A stretch of 40,585 nucleotides of DNA from the NCBI GenBank assembly GCA_903901915.1, contig CAIUSV010000092.1, positions 1 through 40,585 of the forward strand, written 5' to 3'. The notes under the pieces were generated by a model, which was not told where the DNA came from, searched no databases, and saw nothing but the letters and a program-made list of their open reading frames with translations. A program made the position numbers and the translations under genes. Origin of the DNA: an uncultured Rhodospirillaceae bacterium (GTDB lineage Bacteria; Pseudomonadota; Alphaproteobacteria; Rhodospirillales; Magnetospirillaceae). Shown piece by piece: positions 27,416 to 35,362 of this stretch; position 1 is the first letter of the stretch; every line of letters begins with the position of its first letter.

Positions 27416-27512
27416 TTTGGGTAATGCTGTGGGTAACAGCCCGCTGATAAAGCGCGAATAGGTCCAGAAAGTGCGGAAATCCATGGAGCTGGTGTTACCC
27501 AAACCGTTACCC
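27416..27512. repeat. cluster of TGGGTAA repeats, possible integrase arm sites
   Basis: Four copies of GGGTAA lie within 97 bases. Two are on the plus strand (TTTGGGTAA at 27416-27424 and GTGGGTAACA at 27429-27438). Two are on the minus strand (27493-27503, reading TTTGGGTAACA, and 27505-27512, reading GGGTAACG). Direct copies on one side and inverted copies on the other, just after a tRNA, resemble arm-type binding sites of a tyrosine integrase at an attachment site. No integrase gene remains. Confidence 0.45.
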
Positions 27513-27794
27513 GCCGAGCTATGCCACCGCCCACCCCAGGGCGCCAGCACACCACGCAAACCAAGGTTGGGACCGCTTGCGCCGGGTGTGTCTGGTATCA
27601 GCTGTCGAAATACCCAAACGGCTCATGGCAGCTCCCCCAAGATGGTGGCCGACCGGGATGGCTGTCGAAGGCGGCCCGGTCGGCCGGTAGGGGGAACTGG
27701 CGAAAGTAACCCCTTGCGCCATGTAAACAGGTTGTGACAGACAGGTCAAAATACGAATTATGACTTTTGGTTAGGGTGACTTGCGCATCTCGTA

Positions 27795-27822
27795 TTTGAC
27801 GTTGGCCGCAGACCTGTATGCT
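27795..27822 (+). promoter_or_regulatory. possible promoter for the small lipoprotein gene
   Basis: TTTGAC (27795-27800; TTGACG is one base later) and TATGCT are separated by 16 (or 15) bases and end 26 bases ahead of the ATG. A good ribosome site (AGGGGGGCG) follows. Confidence 0.4.
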
Positions 27823-27848
27823 CACACGGCACAACCAAGGGGGGCGCC

Positions 27849-28154
27849 ATGAAACACGCTGTCGTGATCATCGCCACGGCTGTCATGCTCGCAGGCTGCT
27901 CGAGCTGGGACAGGTCTATCACCCATTTCGAGCCGTTCGCTGATGGCACGTTCCGATATCAGGCATTCGCCGACAGGGTTTATCCCGTCGATAGCCCTGG
28001 GGCCGAACAGGATCGCATGGGGTGGTTGGGGGAGTTTCTGCGCGAGAACAGCATGTGCCCAAACGGCTTCACTGTCACAGAGCGGAAAGCGATTATGAAA
28101 CGTGGCCTTGTGTATGACGTGATCTATTACGGGAAGTGCAACGCCAAGGGCTAG
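27849..28154 (+). CDS. small lipoprotein of unknown function
   Basis: A 101-residue exported lipoprotein. The signal sequence MKHAVVIIATAVMLAGCSSW has an LAGC lipobox, so lipid attachment is at Cys17. The second residue after Cys is Ser, which by the usual rule suits outer-membrane sorting. The mature part is about 85 residues with no recognised domain, three aromatic-rich stretches (HFEPFADGTFRYQAFADRVY) and a C-terminal Cys pair (MCPNGF and YGKCNAKG) that may form a disulfide. The ribosome site is AGGGGGGC. It lies in a lower-GC region next to tRNA-Lys and may be part of an old insertion. No function can be assigned. Confidence 0.7.
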   Translation: MKHAVVIIATAVMLAGCSSWDRSITHFEPFADGTFRYQAFADRVYPVDSPGAEQDRMGWLGEFLRENSMCPNGFTVTERKAIMKRGLVYDVIYYGKCNAKG

Positions 28155-28257
28155 GACGAATCGACATTCACGCCCTTATCAATAAGGTTGCGATAGCGAC
28201 GCTTACTCCAAGGATACGCACCGAGACGCAAAGTCTATTTCATAGCGCGGAATCCGG

Positions 28258-28281
28258 AAACGAAACCGCCGAATGACGGCG
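28258..28281 (-). terminator. weak terminator after the chemotaxis receptor gene
   Basis: On the minus strand CGCCG-TCATT-CGGCG is followed by GTTTCGTTT, 30 bases after the receptor stop. The stem is only 5 bp. Confidence 0.35.
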
Positions 28282-28310
28282 TCCTGACGTTTTCGTGGCA
28301 TTCGTCCGAT

Positions 28311-30005
28311 TTATGCCGAACGAACACCATTCAGAAACGTCTGGACTTCGCGTTCCAGCGTCGCGGCTTGGGCGGTCAAGCCACGGGAGGCCGCCAGGAC
28401 CTGGGCGGCAGCCGTCCCGGTCTCGGTGGCGGCTTTACTCACGCCACCGATGTTCTCGGTCACATCGCGAGTCCCGTGAGCGGCTTCTTGGACATTACGG
28501 GCGATTTCGCCGGTAGCGGCCGACTGCTCCTCGACCGCCGCCGCGATAGCGTCGGCGATATGGTTGATCTCGCCTATCCGTGCGACGATGCCGCCAATCG
28601 CCGCCACCGCCTGTGTTGATGCGGCCTGTACCGCGCAGATCTGAGTGGTGATTTCCTCGGTTGCCCGTGCCGTCTGGTTGGCGAGGTGCTTGACCTCATT
28701 CGCCACCACGGCAAAGCCCTTGCCGGCCTCCCCGGCGCGAGCGGCCTCGATGGTCGCGTTCAAGGCCAGCAGGTTGGTCTGGGACGCGATGTCGGTAATC
28801 AGATTGACGACTTCACCAATCTTGCTGGAGCTTTCCGTCAACCCCTTGACGATGCCGTTGGTCGCCTCGGCTTCCACCGTGGCGGCACGGGCGGTCCGGC
28901 TGGATTGCTCGACCTGACGGCCGATCTCGCTGATCGAAGCCGACAGTTCATCGGCCGCCGACGCCACCGTCTGCACGTTCGACGACGCACGTTCGGTTAC
29001 CTCGGCCACATGGGACGCCTGTCGGGTCGTCTGTTCGGCATTGGCGCTCATTATCGAAGCGGTGGATTCCAGTTGGCCGGTGGCACCGGTCATGACCTTG
29101 AGCATCCCCGCCACCATGCCGTCGAAGGTCCGGGTGAGGTTCTCGATAAGGCCGGCGCGCTTTTCCCGCGCGGCCACCTCCGCCCTTTCGCGCTGTTCCA
29201 TACGGCGGCGTTCGACGGCGTTGGTCTTGAACACCTCCACTGTCCGGGCCATGTCGCCGATTTCGTCCTTGCGCGTGGCTCCATCCACCGCCGCGTCAAG
29301 ATCATTATCGGCCAGCCGCTTCATGGTTTCCCCCAGACGGGACAAGGGAGCCACGATGGCGTCACGGGAAATCCGCCTGGCAAAAACCACGCCCAACAAC
29401 AATCCCGCGGCAATCCCGCCAAGGGTAATGGCGATCGTACGGTGGGTCTTGTCCGTCAAATCATCCGATGCCTTCTTCGCGTGGGCGATGAAACTGTCAA
29501 CGGTAAGAATCAACATCTTTGATGCTTCGTTGAACGGCGGGTCGCACTCCGCTTTCAAACGAGCCCCGGCATCGACGATGTCCTGGGGCGTCGTCACGTC
29601 TCCCGCGTGCTTTATCGGCGCCTCGCAAGCGCTGAAGGCGAGTTGGATGGTCCGATTTACCGCATCCACTTCGCCCCCATACTCCGGGACCTTCTGCCGA
29701 ATGGTCGCCATCAGGGATTCGACGGACTTCTTGCTCTCCGCGACGTCGGCGGTCAGTCGGGCGTTGCCCTCGGCGGTGGATTCAAGATCCAAGGCGTAGG
29801 CGTCACGGCCGTATCTCATGAAGACGCGGTTTGCACGGGCCATCAACGTGGTGGAAGTATCGATCCTATCGATCACGTCGCTATAGGCGTCGTCGATGGC
29901 CATCATCTGGACCGAGGCGAACCCACCGGCACCAATGACCACCACGGTCATTATCGCGATGACAACCAGGATCTTCGCGCTAATTCCCACGTTTTCCAAC
30001 CGCAT
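28311..30005 (-). CDS. methyl-accepting chemotaxis protein
   Basis: A 564-residue chemoreceptor in the inner membrane. Helices at about 10-32 ([19 protein letters not shown]) and about 193-212 ([17 protein letters not shown]) flank a ~155-residue periplasmic domain, probably a four-helix bundle. HAMP follows ([20 protein letters not shown]), then the signalling helices. The CheA/CheW contact tip is perfect: [20 protein letters not shown] with [18 protein letters not shown]. There is no C-terminal pentapeptide for CheR tethering. The ribosome site is AGGAG, 6 bases from the ATG. It begins 58 bases after the histidine kinase stop on the same strand, so it could be the last gene of that operon. 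The ligand is not known. Confidence 0.93.
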   Translation of the reverse strand: MRLENVGISAKILVVIAIMTVVVIGAGGFASVQMMAIDDAYSDVIDRIDTSTTLMARANRVFMRYGRDAYALDLESTAEGNARLTADVAESKKSVESLMATIRQKVPEYGGEVDAVNRTIQLAFSACEAPIKHAGDVTTPQDIVDAGARLKAECDPPFNEASKMLILTVDSFIAHAKKASDDLTDKTHRTIAITLGGIAAGLLLGVVFARRISRDAIVAPLSRLGETMKRLADNDLDAAVDGATRKDEIGDMARTVEVFKTNAVERRRMEQRERAEVAAREKRAGLIENLTRTFDGMVAGMLKVMTGATGQLESTASIMSANAEQTTRQASHVAEVTERASSNVQTVASAADELSASISEIGRQVEQSSRTARAATVEAEATNGIVKGLTESSSKIGEVVNLITDIASQTNLLALNATIEAARAGEAGKGFAVVANEVKHLANQTARATEEITTQICAVQAASTQAVAAIGGIVARIGEINHIADAIAAAVEEQSAATGEIARNVQEAAHGTRDVTENIGGVSKAATETGTAAAQVLAASRGLTAQAATLEREVQTFLNGVRSA

Positions 30006-30063
30006 GACAACTCCTAGGTGTTGAACCCAACCGGACCCCCGACGGCATCCCCTGCCGCCGGCA

Positions 30064-31407
30064 TCAGAACCTTAGGACAAAGACCGCGCCACCGCCATCC
30101 GCCGTTTCAACCCTTACCGTTCCATCGTGCAGTTCCATCGCCCGTTTGACGATAGACAGCCCCAGGCCAGCTCCGCCATCCTTGCGACGATTTCGCCGCC
30201 AGAAACGCTGGAATACCAGATCGCGTTCCTCGGCGGGAACGCCCGGGCCGTGATCGCGGACACGAATTTCCGGATGCTCGCCGCCCAGCACCGCGATTTC
30301 CACCGCCGTGTCCGGCAAGGTATGGGTAAGGGCGTTTTCCACCAGATTATTGATCGCCTGGCCGATGGTTTCGGCGCAGCCGTGGACGACGACGCCGTCT
30401 TCGCCGGTTCGTACAATGGACTTTCCCACCGCCATCGCGGTGGGACGCAGGTAGCTCGCGATGGCGTCGGCGAGAGTCCCGAGATTGACCCGAGAGCGCT
30501 CTTCGCCCGCAAGCCCCTCCATTTCGGCGGCTCGCAACAACTGCGTCACCAGTCGCGACAGCGTCGCGACATCGACTTCGAGTTCCCGGCGCAATCGCCC
30601 CGGATCAAGGGTTTCGACACGGGCGAGCAAGACGGCCAAGGGCGTTTTCAGTTCATGGGCGGCGTTTTCCAGGAACTCCTTCTGTTCACGGAAGGCCTTA
30701 TCCAGTCGTGACAGGGCGCTGTTGACCGCTTCCACCAACGGAAGAATCTCCGCCGGAATCCCCCGGCTGATGACCCTGCCGCCGAGCGCCCGCGGGCTGA
30801 TGGAGGTGGCGGATTCAGACGCTGCCAGCAGCGGCCGGAATCGGCGCTTCATGCGCAGCAGGGCGAAACCGATCTGGATGAAGAACAGCGGCACCAACAA
30901 CCACCCGGCGCGAACCATGAAGCCACTGACAATCTCATCCATCAGCACGTCGCGGTGATTCATGTCCTCGGCGACTTGGATCCATACCGATCTGCCATCC
31001 ACTTGTGTCTTGGTCGACACGCCCCACAGCAGCATGCCGGGAGAACTGAGCTTGAAGTGTCCGCGAGACTCCGAGAAGGAGGCATCCGGCCTGATCAGCG
31101 CCTGCGGCGGGTCAAGCGAGGACAGCAGGGGATGGCCCCCGTCATCGAGAATGGCGTAGGAATAGCGGCCATAGGAGGACGAGAACCGAGCCATGTCACC
31201 CGCCGACAGAGTCAGTTTCGGTCCATCGGCCAACCTCAGGTGGCCCGCCAGTTCCAGCGCCGCCTCGTGCATATCCCGGGCTTCCAGTTCTTCCACGGTG
31301 GCATCCAGCCGCTCCAGCACCACGGCGAACAAGGCCCCGATGGCGATCGCCTGGATGACCAGAAGGTCGATAGCGAGAGAACGCAGCAGCGACGGCCCCT
31401 TAGGCAT
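30064..31407 (-). CDS. sensor histidine kinase (QseC/TctE type)
   Basis: A 447-residue inner-membrane kinase. Membrane helices lie at about 12-31 ([20 protein letters not shown]) and 163-185 ([20 protein letters not shown]), with a ~130-residue periplasmic sensor between them. HisKA has the phospho-acceptor His251 in [12 protein letters not shown]. The ATPase part has the N box [12 protein letters not shown]1 DHGPGVP, F box FQRFWR and G2 [11 protein letters not shown]. It overlaps the upstream response regulator gene by 8 bases and is the cognate partner. The kinase is divergently linked to a porin and RND efflux system, so its likely input is an envelope stress or exported compound, possibly a metal ion. 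The ligand is not visible. Confidence 0.92.
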   Translation of the reverse strand: MPKGPSLLRSLAIDLLVIQAIAIGALFAVVLERLDATVEELEARDMHEAALELAGHLRLADGPKLTLSAGDMARFSSSYGRYSYAILDDGGHPLLSSLDPPQALIRPDASFSESRGHFKLSSPGMLLWGVSTKTQVDGRSVWIQVAEDMNHRDVLMDEIVSGFMVRAGWLLVPLFFIQIGFALLRMKRRFRPLLAASESATSISPRALGGRVISRGIPAEILPLVEAVNSALSRLDKAFREQKEFLENAAHELKTPLAVLLARVETLDPGRLRRELEVDVATLSRLVTQLLRAAEMEGLAGEERSRVNLGTLADAIASYLRPTAMAVGKSIVRTGEDGVVVHGCAETIGQAINNLVENALTHTLPDTAVEIAVLGGEHPEIRVRDHGPGVPAEERDLVFQRFWRRNRRKDGGAGLGLSIVKRAMELHDGTVRVETADGGGAVFVLRF

Positions 31408-32077
31408 CCGGTTTCACCAGAGTGTACCCCATGCCCTTCTCCGTCCGGATGGTGACGTCGGCTCCAGCCTGCTGTAGCCGTTTACGCAGCCTGTGAACGT
31501 AGACCTCCAGGGCGTTGGCGCCAACTTCGCTGTCGAATCCGAAGACGGCATTGTCGATGGAGGAACGCGGCACCAACCGTCCTGGTTGGCGAAGGAGAAG
31601 CCGCAGCACCGCCCGCTCGCGCCGGGGAAGATCAACGCGGATTCCGCCGACATCAACCTCCTGCGTCGTTTCATCCATCCCCAGATTGCCACAGACATAA
31701 CGGTTGGACAGAAGGAGGGGGGGCCGCCGCAACAGCGCCCGGACGCGGGCGATCAGTTCCGCCATGGCGAACGGCTTGGTCAGGTAGTCGTCCGCCCCGG
31801 CATTGAGACCGGCCAGACGATCCTCCAGGCGTTCACGGGCGGTGAGGATCAGGACGGGAACGGCGCTGACCGACTGGCGCAGGTGCCGCAGGAAAGACAG
31901 TCCGTCGCCATCGGGCAAGCCGAGATCGAGAATGATGGCGTCGAATTTCGCGACAGCCTGGGCCGCCGTCGCGTCGTCAAGGGAACCGACAGGGTCGACG
32001 ACGAAATTCTCGCGGCCAAAGGCTTCGACCACGAGACCGGCAAGGCGCTCATTATCTTCGACCAATAGCAGCCGCAA
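31400..32077 (-). CDS. OmpR-type response regulator
   Basis: A 225-residue transcription factor. The receiver has LLLVEDNERLAG, phospho-acceptor Asp51 in AIILDLGLPDGDG, ILTARE and the YLTKPF lysine. The C-terminal winged helix has LPRRERAVLRLLLRQPGR and LEVYVHRLRKRLQQAGADV, the standard recognition helix, and ends [14 protein letters not shown]. OmpR-type regulators bind direct repeats of about 10-11 bp. Four such repeats (YGAAA-N6-YGAAAG) stand in front of genes of this locus and are the likely targets. The ATG at 32077 is 9 bases after the small periplasmic protein gene, and the 3' end overlaps the kinase start by 8 bases. Confidence 0.93.
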   Translation of the reverse strand: MRLLLVEDNERLAGLVVEAFGRENFVVDPVGSLDDATAAQAVAKFDAIILDLGLPDGDGLSFLRHLRQSVSAVPVLILTARERLEDRLAGLNAGADDYLTKPFAMAELIARVRALLRRPPLLLSNRYVCGNLGMDETTQEVDVGGIRVDLPRRERAVLRLLLRQPGRLVPRSSIDNAVFGFDSEVGANALEVYVHRLRKRLQQAGADVTIRTEKGMGYTLVKPDA

Positions 32078-32086
32078 CGCTGAACC

Positions 32087-32446
32087 TCATCGTATCGGTA
32101 AGGGCCGATCATAGTCGGCATCCAACCAGCTTCGTACAATCCACATCTCGGCCCGGGCCTCGTCAACGGCGCCGCCGCGACACAGGTCGAGGCTGCGGTC
32201 GAGCCGGCGACGCATGGACTCGTATTCGGCGGCGGAATATTGATGCCCATGGTTGTCCTTGACCATGGCACCGCCACCCGCTTTCCGCGGCTCGACCCAG
32301 GACCAGATTTCCCGCCACTCCCTGCGAAGCCCCTCCACCCCGGCGGCGCACTCCGGAGCCGGGGGCAGTTCCGCCGCCGCCGGCCCAACCGGGGCGACGA
32401 GGACAACCAAGACGGCCATGACGACACCACGGATTCTGGATTTCAT
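32087..32446 (-). CDS. small exported two-cysteine protein, first of a pair
   Basis: A 119-residue protein of unknown function. ATG at 32446 gives a signal peptide (MKSRIRGVVMAVLVVLVAP, cleavage near PAAA-E); TTG at 32470 is an alternative. The mature protein is about 90 residues with only two cysteines, in PECAAGVEG near its start and DLCRGGAVDEA in its second half, which could pair. It is related in layout to the protein at 40136-40441: both have C-x3-V near the N-terminus, a W, a His, then SM-x6-L-x4-LC-x2-G-x2-(D/E)EA and (V)R(S/T)WL. It is the first gene of the two-component operon, 9 bases before the regulator. A role as periplasmic accessory or signal-tuning protein for the sensor or pump is inference. 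Confidence 0.75.
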   Translation of the reverse strand: MKSRIRGVVMAVLVVLVAPVGPAAAELPPAPECAAGVEGLRREWREIWSWVEPRKAGGGAMVKDNHGHQYSAAEYESMRRRLDRSLDLCRGGAVDEARAEMWIVRSWLDADYDRPLPIR

Positions 32447-32514
32447 GACGGTCCGCGTTGAAAGGCCCAATTACCGGCGGCCTGAGGGCAAGCGTTTCGA
32501 TGTTAGCGGCGGAA

Positions 32515-32532
32515 CCTTTCATCAATATTTCA
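32515..32532 (-). promoter_or_regulatory. direct-repeat operator A (two-component operon)
   Basis: Minus strand: TGAAA-TATTGA-TGAAAGG, repeats 11 bp apart, 68 bases before the small protein ATG. A TAACAT -10-like hexamer starts 16 bases after the second TGAAA begins. This matches sites B, C and D in the same locus and suits an OmpR-type regulator. Confidence 0.55.
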
Positions 32533-32570
32533 GCGAAACCGGCTTTCGGCGGCCGGACCATCGGCATGCA

Positions 32571-32588
32571 TGTAAGCCGAATGAAAGG
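32571..32588 (+). promoter_or_regulatory. direct-repeat operator D (porin)
   Basis: TGTAA-GCCGAA-TGAAAGG, 11-bp period, first half with one mismatch, 47 bases before the porin ATG. GTAAGCCGAATGAAAGG is nearly identical to the core of site B (GAAAGCCATGTGAAAGG). Confidence 0.55.
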
Positions 32589-32635
32589 TAAGGCTGATAA
32601 CCCCGGACTTAGCCTCGAAAACGAATGGAAACCTC

Positions 32636-34012
32636 ATGCGCCATATGCCGTTGACGATCATGCTGGCGGCGGGGGTGGCCATGATGTCGGGACCCGCCGT
32701 CGCGGACGACGCCATCCCGGCGAAGGGATTCTGGGACCGCGACACGCTGACCGGCGATTGGGGCGGTCTGCGTTCATCGCTGGATGAGGCCGGTCTGAAA
32801 CTGGGGGGAGTCTATACCGGCGAGGTACTGGGCAATCCGTCGGGCGGCCTGCGCCGGCGGGCAGTGGCGGAAGGCCTGTTGGAAATCGATATCGACGCCG
32901 ATTTCGACAAGCTGATCGGATGGCAGGGCCTGACCTTCCATACCTCGCTGTTCCAGATTCACGGCCGCTCCATGAGCGCCAATTTCCTGTCCAACCAATT
33001 CACCGTCCGCGACATCGAGGCGGCGCCGGCCGCGCGCATCTGGGCGATGTGGCTGCAACAGGCGTTTTTGGATGATCTGGCATCGCTGCGTATCGGTCAG
33101 ATGCCCGAACAGGAAGAGTTCTGCGTCTCCTCCAACGGGGCCTATTTCATCAACGGTACTTTCGGCTGGCCCATCGGCTTCGCCGCCAACATGCCGTCGG
33201 GCGGTGGCGCCTATCCCCTGGCCATGACCGGCGCCAGGATCAAGGTCCAACCCACCCCCGAGCTTGCCGCCCTGGTGGCGATGTTCAACGGCGATCCGGC
33301 ACCGACGATCTACAGCAACAATCCAGATCCCCAGCGGCGCAATCGCTACGGGCTCAACTTCGACACCAACCAGCCGCCGCACTGGTTCGGCGAAGTGCAG
33401 TACGGCATCAACCAGGGCAAGGACGCCGAGGGTCTGCCCGCCATGTTCAAGCTGGGCGGCTGGTATCACAATGGCCGCTTCCTCGATCAGCACTACGACA
33501 ACCAGGGCGTTTCGCTGGGCAGCGCCGCCACCAACGGCATCGCCAGGACCTATCGCGGGTCTTGGGGCGTCTATGGCGTGGTGGATCAGATGCTGTGGAA
33601 GAAGCCCGGCACCGAGGATGGCGGCATCGGGGCCTTCACCCGCCTGTTCGCCAACGCCGAAGACCGTTCGGCCATGCCCTATTACGGCGAGATCGGCCTG
33701 ACCTGGAAGGGCATGCTCGAAGGCCGTGACGACGACGTCGCCGGCATCGCCGTCGGCTATGGCCGGATGAGTCCCGGCCTCGCGGCGCGCGACCGCGATT
33801 CCGTCGCGCTAGGAGGCGGCAACACCACCGTGCGCGATTTCGAGGCGGTGGTGGAACTGTTGTACCGGGCGCAGATGACGCCATGGCTCACCCTGGTGCC
33901 CAACGCCCAATACATCGCCCATCCCGGCGGCGGCATCGGCTATCCCGACCGCCCCGCCGTCCGTATCCCCGACGCCGCCGTGCTGGGCCTGCGTGCCGTG
34001 CTCAAGCTGTAG
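32636..34012 (+). CDS. OprB-type outer membrane porin
   Basis: A 458-residue outer-membrane beta-barrel of the carbohydrate-selective porin family. A signal peptide (MPLTIMLAAGVAMMSGPAVA) is followed by the family opening DTLTGDWGGLRSSLDEAGLK. Further family marks are GVYTGEVLGNPSGG, LRIGQMPEQEEF, KLGGWYHNGRFLDQ and the terminal strand VLGLRAVLKL, which ends without extra residues as barrels do. OprB proteins admit glucose and other small solutes, but this copy heads an efflux locus, so it may import a metal or organic solute or simply be co-regulated. It is divergent from the two-component operon with operator D upstream. The adaptor gene follows after 72 bases that contain operator B and a hairpin. 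Confidence 0.87.
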   Translation: MRHMPLTIMLAAGVAMMSGPAVADDAIPAKGFWDRDTLTGDWGGLRSSLDEAGLKLGGVYTGEVLGNPSGGLRRRAVAEGLLEIDIDADFDKLIGWQGLTFHTSLFQIHGRSMSANFLSNQFTVRDIEAAPAARIWAMWLQQAFLDDLASLRIGQMPEQEEFCVSSNGAYFINGTFGWPIGFAANMPSGGGAYPLAMTGARIKVQPTPELAALVAMFNGDPAPTIYSNNPDPQRRNRYGLNFDTNQPPHWFGEVQYGINQGKDAEGLPAMFKLGGWYHNGRFLDQHYDNQGVSLGSAATNGIARTYRGSWGVYGVVDQMLWKKPGTEDGGIGAFTRLFANAEDRSAMPYYGEIGLTWKGMLEGRDDDVAGIAVGYGRMSPGLAARDRDSVALGGGNTTVRDFEAVVELLYRAQMTPWLTLVPNAQYIAHPGGGIGYPDRPAVRIPDAAVLGLRAVLKL

Positions 34013-34022
34013 CGACCAAGCG

Positions 34023-34040
34023 CGAAAGCCATGTGAAAGG
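34023..34040 (+). promoter_or_regulatory. direct-repeat operator B (adaptor-pump-OMF)
   Basis: CGAAA-GCCATG-TGAAAGG, 11-bp period, 44 bases before the adaptor ATG and just after the porin stop. An AATACT -10-like hexamer lies 10 bases downstream. It suggests a second regulated start inside the operon. Confidence 0.55.
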
Positions 34041-34058
34041 CTGCCGGCGCAATACTGC

Positions 34059-34078
34059 CCCCTACAGACTTGTAGGGG
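34059..34078 (+). other. perfect hairpin in the adaptor leader
   Basis: CCCCTACA and TGTAGGGG form an 8-bp stem with loop GACT, 6 bases before the adaptor ATG and directly ahead of GAGGA. No T-tract. It may be a 5'-UTR stem controlling translation or RNA decay between porin and pump, or a protein-binding dyad. Confidence 0.5.
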
Positions 34079-34084
34079 TGAGGA

Positions 34085-35350
34085 ATGGAAAACCAAGTTT
34101 CCACGGAGCGGACAGTCCGCAAAATTCCAGCCCGAACCCAATGGATGCTGCTGGCGGCGGCGGCGATCCTTGCCGCGACCGCCATGTCAACCATTCCCGG
34201 GGGAGCGCACCAATCCACCGCCGATATTGCCGCCGCCGAGCCGCCGCCGCCGGGCAGCTTCCGCGCAACCGAGGCGCAGTGGGGCGGACTGACCATCGAG
34301 CCCGTGCGACGCATGGCCTTCCGTCCCGTCGAGGAAACCGACGGCAAGATCGCCACCAACGACGACACCACCACCCCGGTGTTTTCCCCCTATTCCGGGC
34401 GGGTCACCCGAATCTTCGCCAAGGCCGGTGACATGGTCGTGGCCGGCGATCCCCTGCTGGCGGTGGACGCGTCGGAATTCGTCCAGGGACAGAACGATCT
34501 GGTGGCGGCGCTGGCCCAGGTCGGCACCGCTCGCGCCCAGTTGAAGCTGGCCGAGGCGGCGGAGAAACGACAGCATGATCTGTTCGATAGCGGCGGCGGA
34601 GCGCTCAAGGACTGGCAACAAAGCCAGTCCGACCTGACCAGCGCCCGTGGCGCGGCGCGCACCGCCGAGATCGCGTTGGCGGCCAGCCGCAACCGCCTGC
34701 GCATCCTGGGCAAGAGCGACGCCGAAATCAGCGCCATAGAAACCGCTCCGGACTCTCATCGGATCAGCCGCGAGGCGATCATTCACGCCCCTATCGGCGG
34801 CACCGTGGTTCAGCGCCAGGTCGGTGTCGGCCAGTACATCACCAGCGGCTCGGGCGGAGGGGCGAATCCCGTCTTCGCCATCGGCGACCAGTCGACGGTT
34901 TGGCTGGTGGCCAATGTCCGCGAGGCCGACGCCCCCCTGATCCGGGGCGGCGAAGCGGCGGAAGTGGCCGTTCTGGCCTTTCCCGGCCGGGTATTCCGGG
35001 CCCGGATCGGCTATGTCGCCCCCGCCATCGACCCGACGACCCGACGGTTACCGGTACGAGCGGTGGTCGATAACCAAGACCATGCCCTGAAACCCGAGAT
35101 GTTCGCGCGGTTCCGCATCGCCACCGGCGAGGAAAGCAATGCGGTCGGCGTTCCGGAATCGGCGGTGGTGTTCGAGGGGGACACCGCTCGGGTCTGGATT
35201 GCGGGTAACGACCGCACCCTCTCCCTGCGTCACATCGTTCCCGGACGTACCGCCGCGGGAATGATGGAAGTGGTGTCGGGATTGGAACCCGAGGAAAAGA
35301 TCGTCACCGGCGGCTCGCTGTTCATCGACCGCGCCGCCAAGGGAAGCTGA
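34085..35350 (+). CDS. RND efflux periplasmic adaptor (CzcB/CusB type)
   Basis: A 421-residue membrane-fusion protein. An N-terminal anchor (WMLLAAAAILAATAMSTI) leads to a periplasmic body. The barrel-sandwich halves are seen in VFSPYSGRVTRIFAKAGDMV and IIHAPIGGTVVQRQVGVGQY, with a helical hairpin between (LVAALAQVGTARAQLKLAEA to AEIALAASRNRLRIL). The beta-barrel has VWLVANVREADAPLIRGGEA, and the membrane-proximal end has IVTGGSLFIDRA. It links the pump to the outer-membrane factor. The hairpin is moderate in length. No metal-binding His/Met tail is seen. ATG 34085 has GAGGA just upstream. The pump gene starts 12 bases after its stop. Confidence 0.9.
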   Translation: MENQVSTERTVRKIPARTQWMLLAAAAILAATAMSTIPGGAHQSTADIAAAEPPPPGSFRATEAQWGGLTIEPVRRMAFRPVEETDGKIATNDDTTTPVFSPYSGRVTRIFAKAGDMVVAGDPLLAVDASEFVQGQNDLVAALAQVGTARAQLKLAEAAEKRQHDLFDSGGGALKDWQQSQSDLTSARGAARTAEIALAASRNRLRILGKSDAEISAIETAPDSHRISREAIIHAPIGGTVVQRQVGVGQYITSGSGGGANPVFAIGDQSTVWLVANVREADAPLIRGGEAAEVAVLAFPGRVFRARIGYVAPAIDPTTRRLPVRAVVDNQDHALKPEMFARFRIATGEESNAVGVPESAVVFEGDTARVWIAGNDRTLSLRHIVPGRTAAGMMEVVSGLEPEEKIVTGGSLFIDRAAKGS

Positions 35351-35362
35351 GGAAACGACACC

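Larger units (their letters stand above)
27367..27848. other. gene-poor region downstream of tRNA-Lys
   Basis: About 480 bases with no supported gene. Its base composition is lower in GC than the surroundings, especially 27360-27450 and 27730-27850. It holds the TGGGTAA cluster and a candidate promoter for the lipoprotein. Short open frames here (for example 27521-27709) show no family likeness or ribosome site. Confidence 0.6.

Noticed and set aside
27521-27709. A 62-codon open frame in the gap after tRNA-Lys
   Set aside because: No ribosome site, no family likeness, and overlapping frames on both strands look equally random. A truncated integrase was considered, but no integrase motif was found.
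30006-30063. Possible terminator or operator between the kinase and receptor genes
   Set aside because: The stem CGGCA/TGCCG is short with a mismatch and no T-tract, and no YGAAA repeat is present here.
34059-34078. CopY/BlaI-type operator (TACA-N2-TGTA) in the adaptor leader
   Set aside because: The spacing between TACA and TGTA is four bases rather than two, and no such repressor gene is nearby. It is kept only as an unexplained hairpin.
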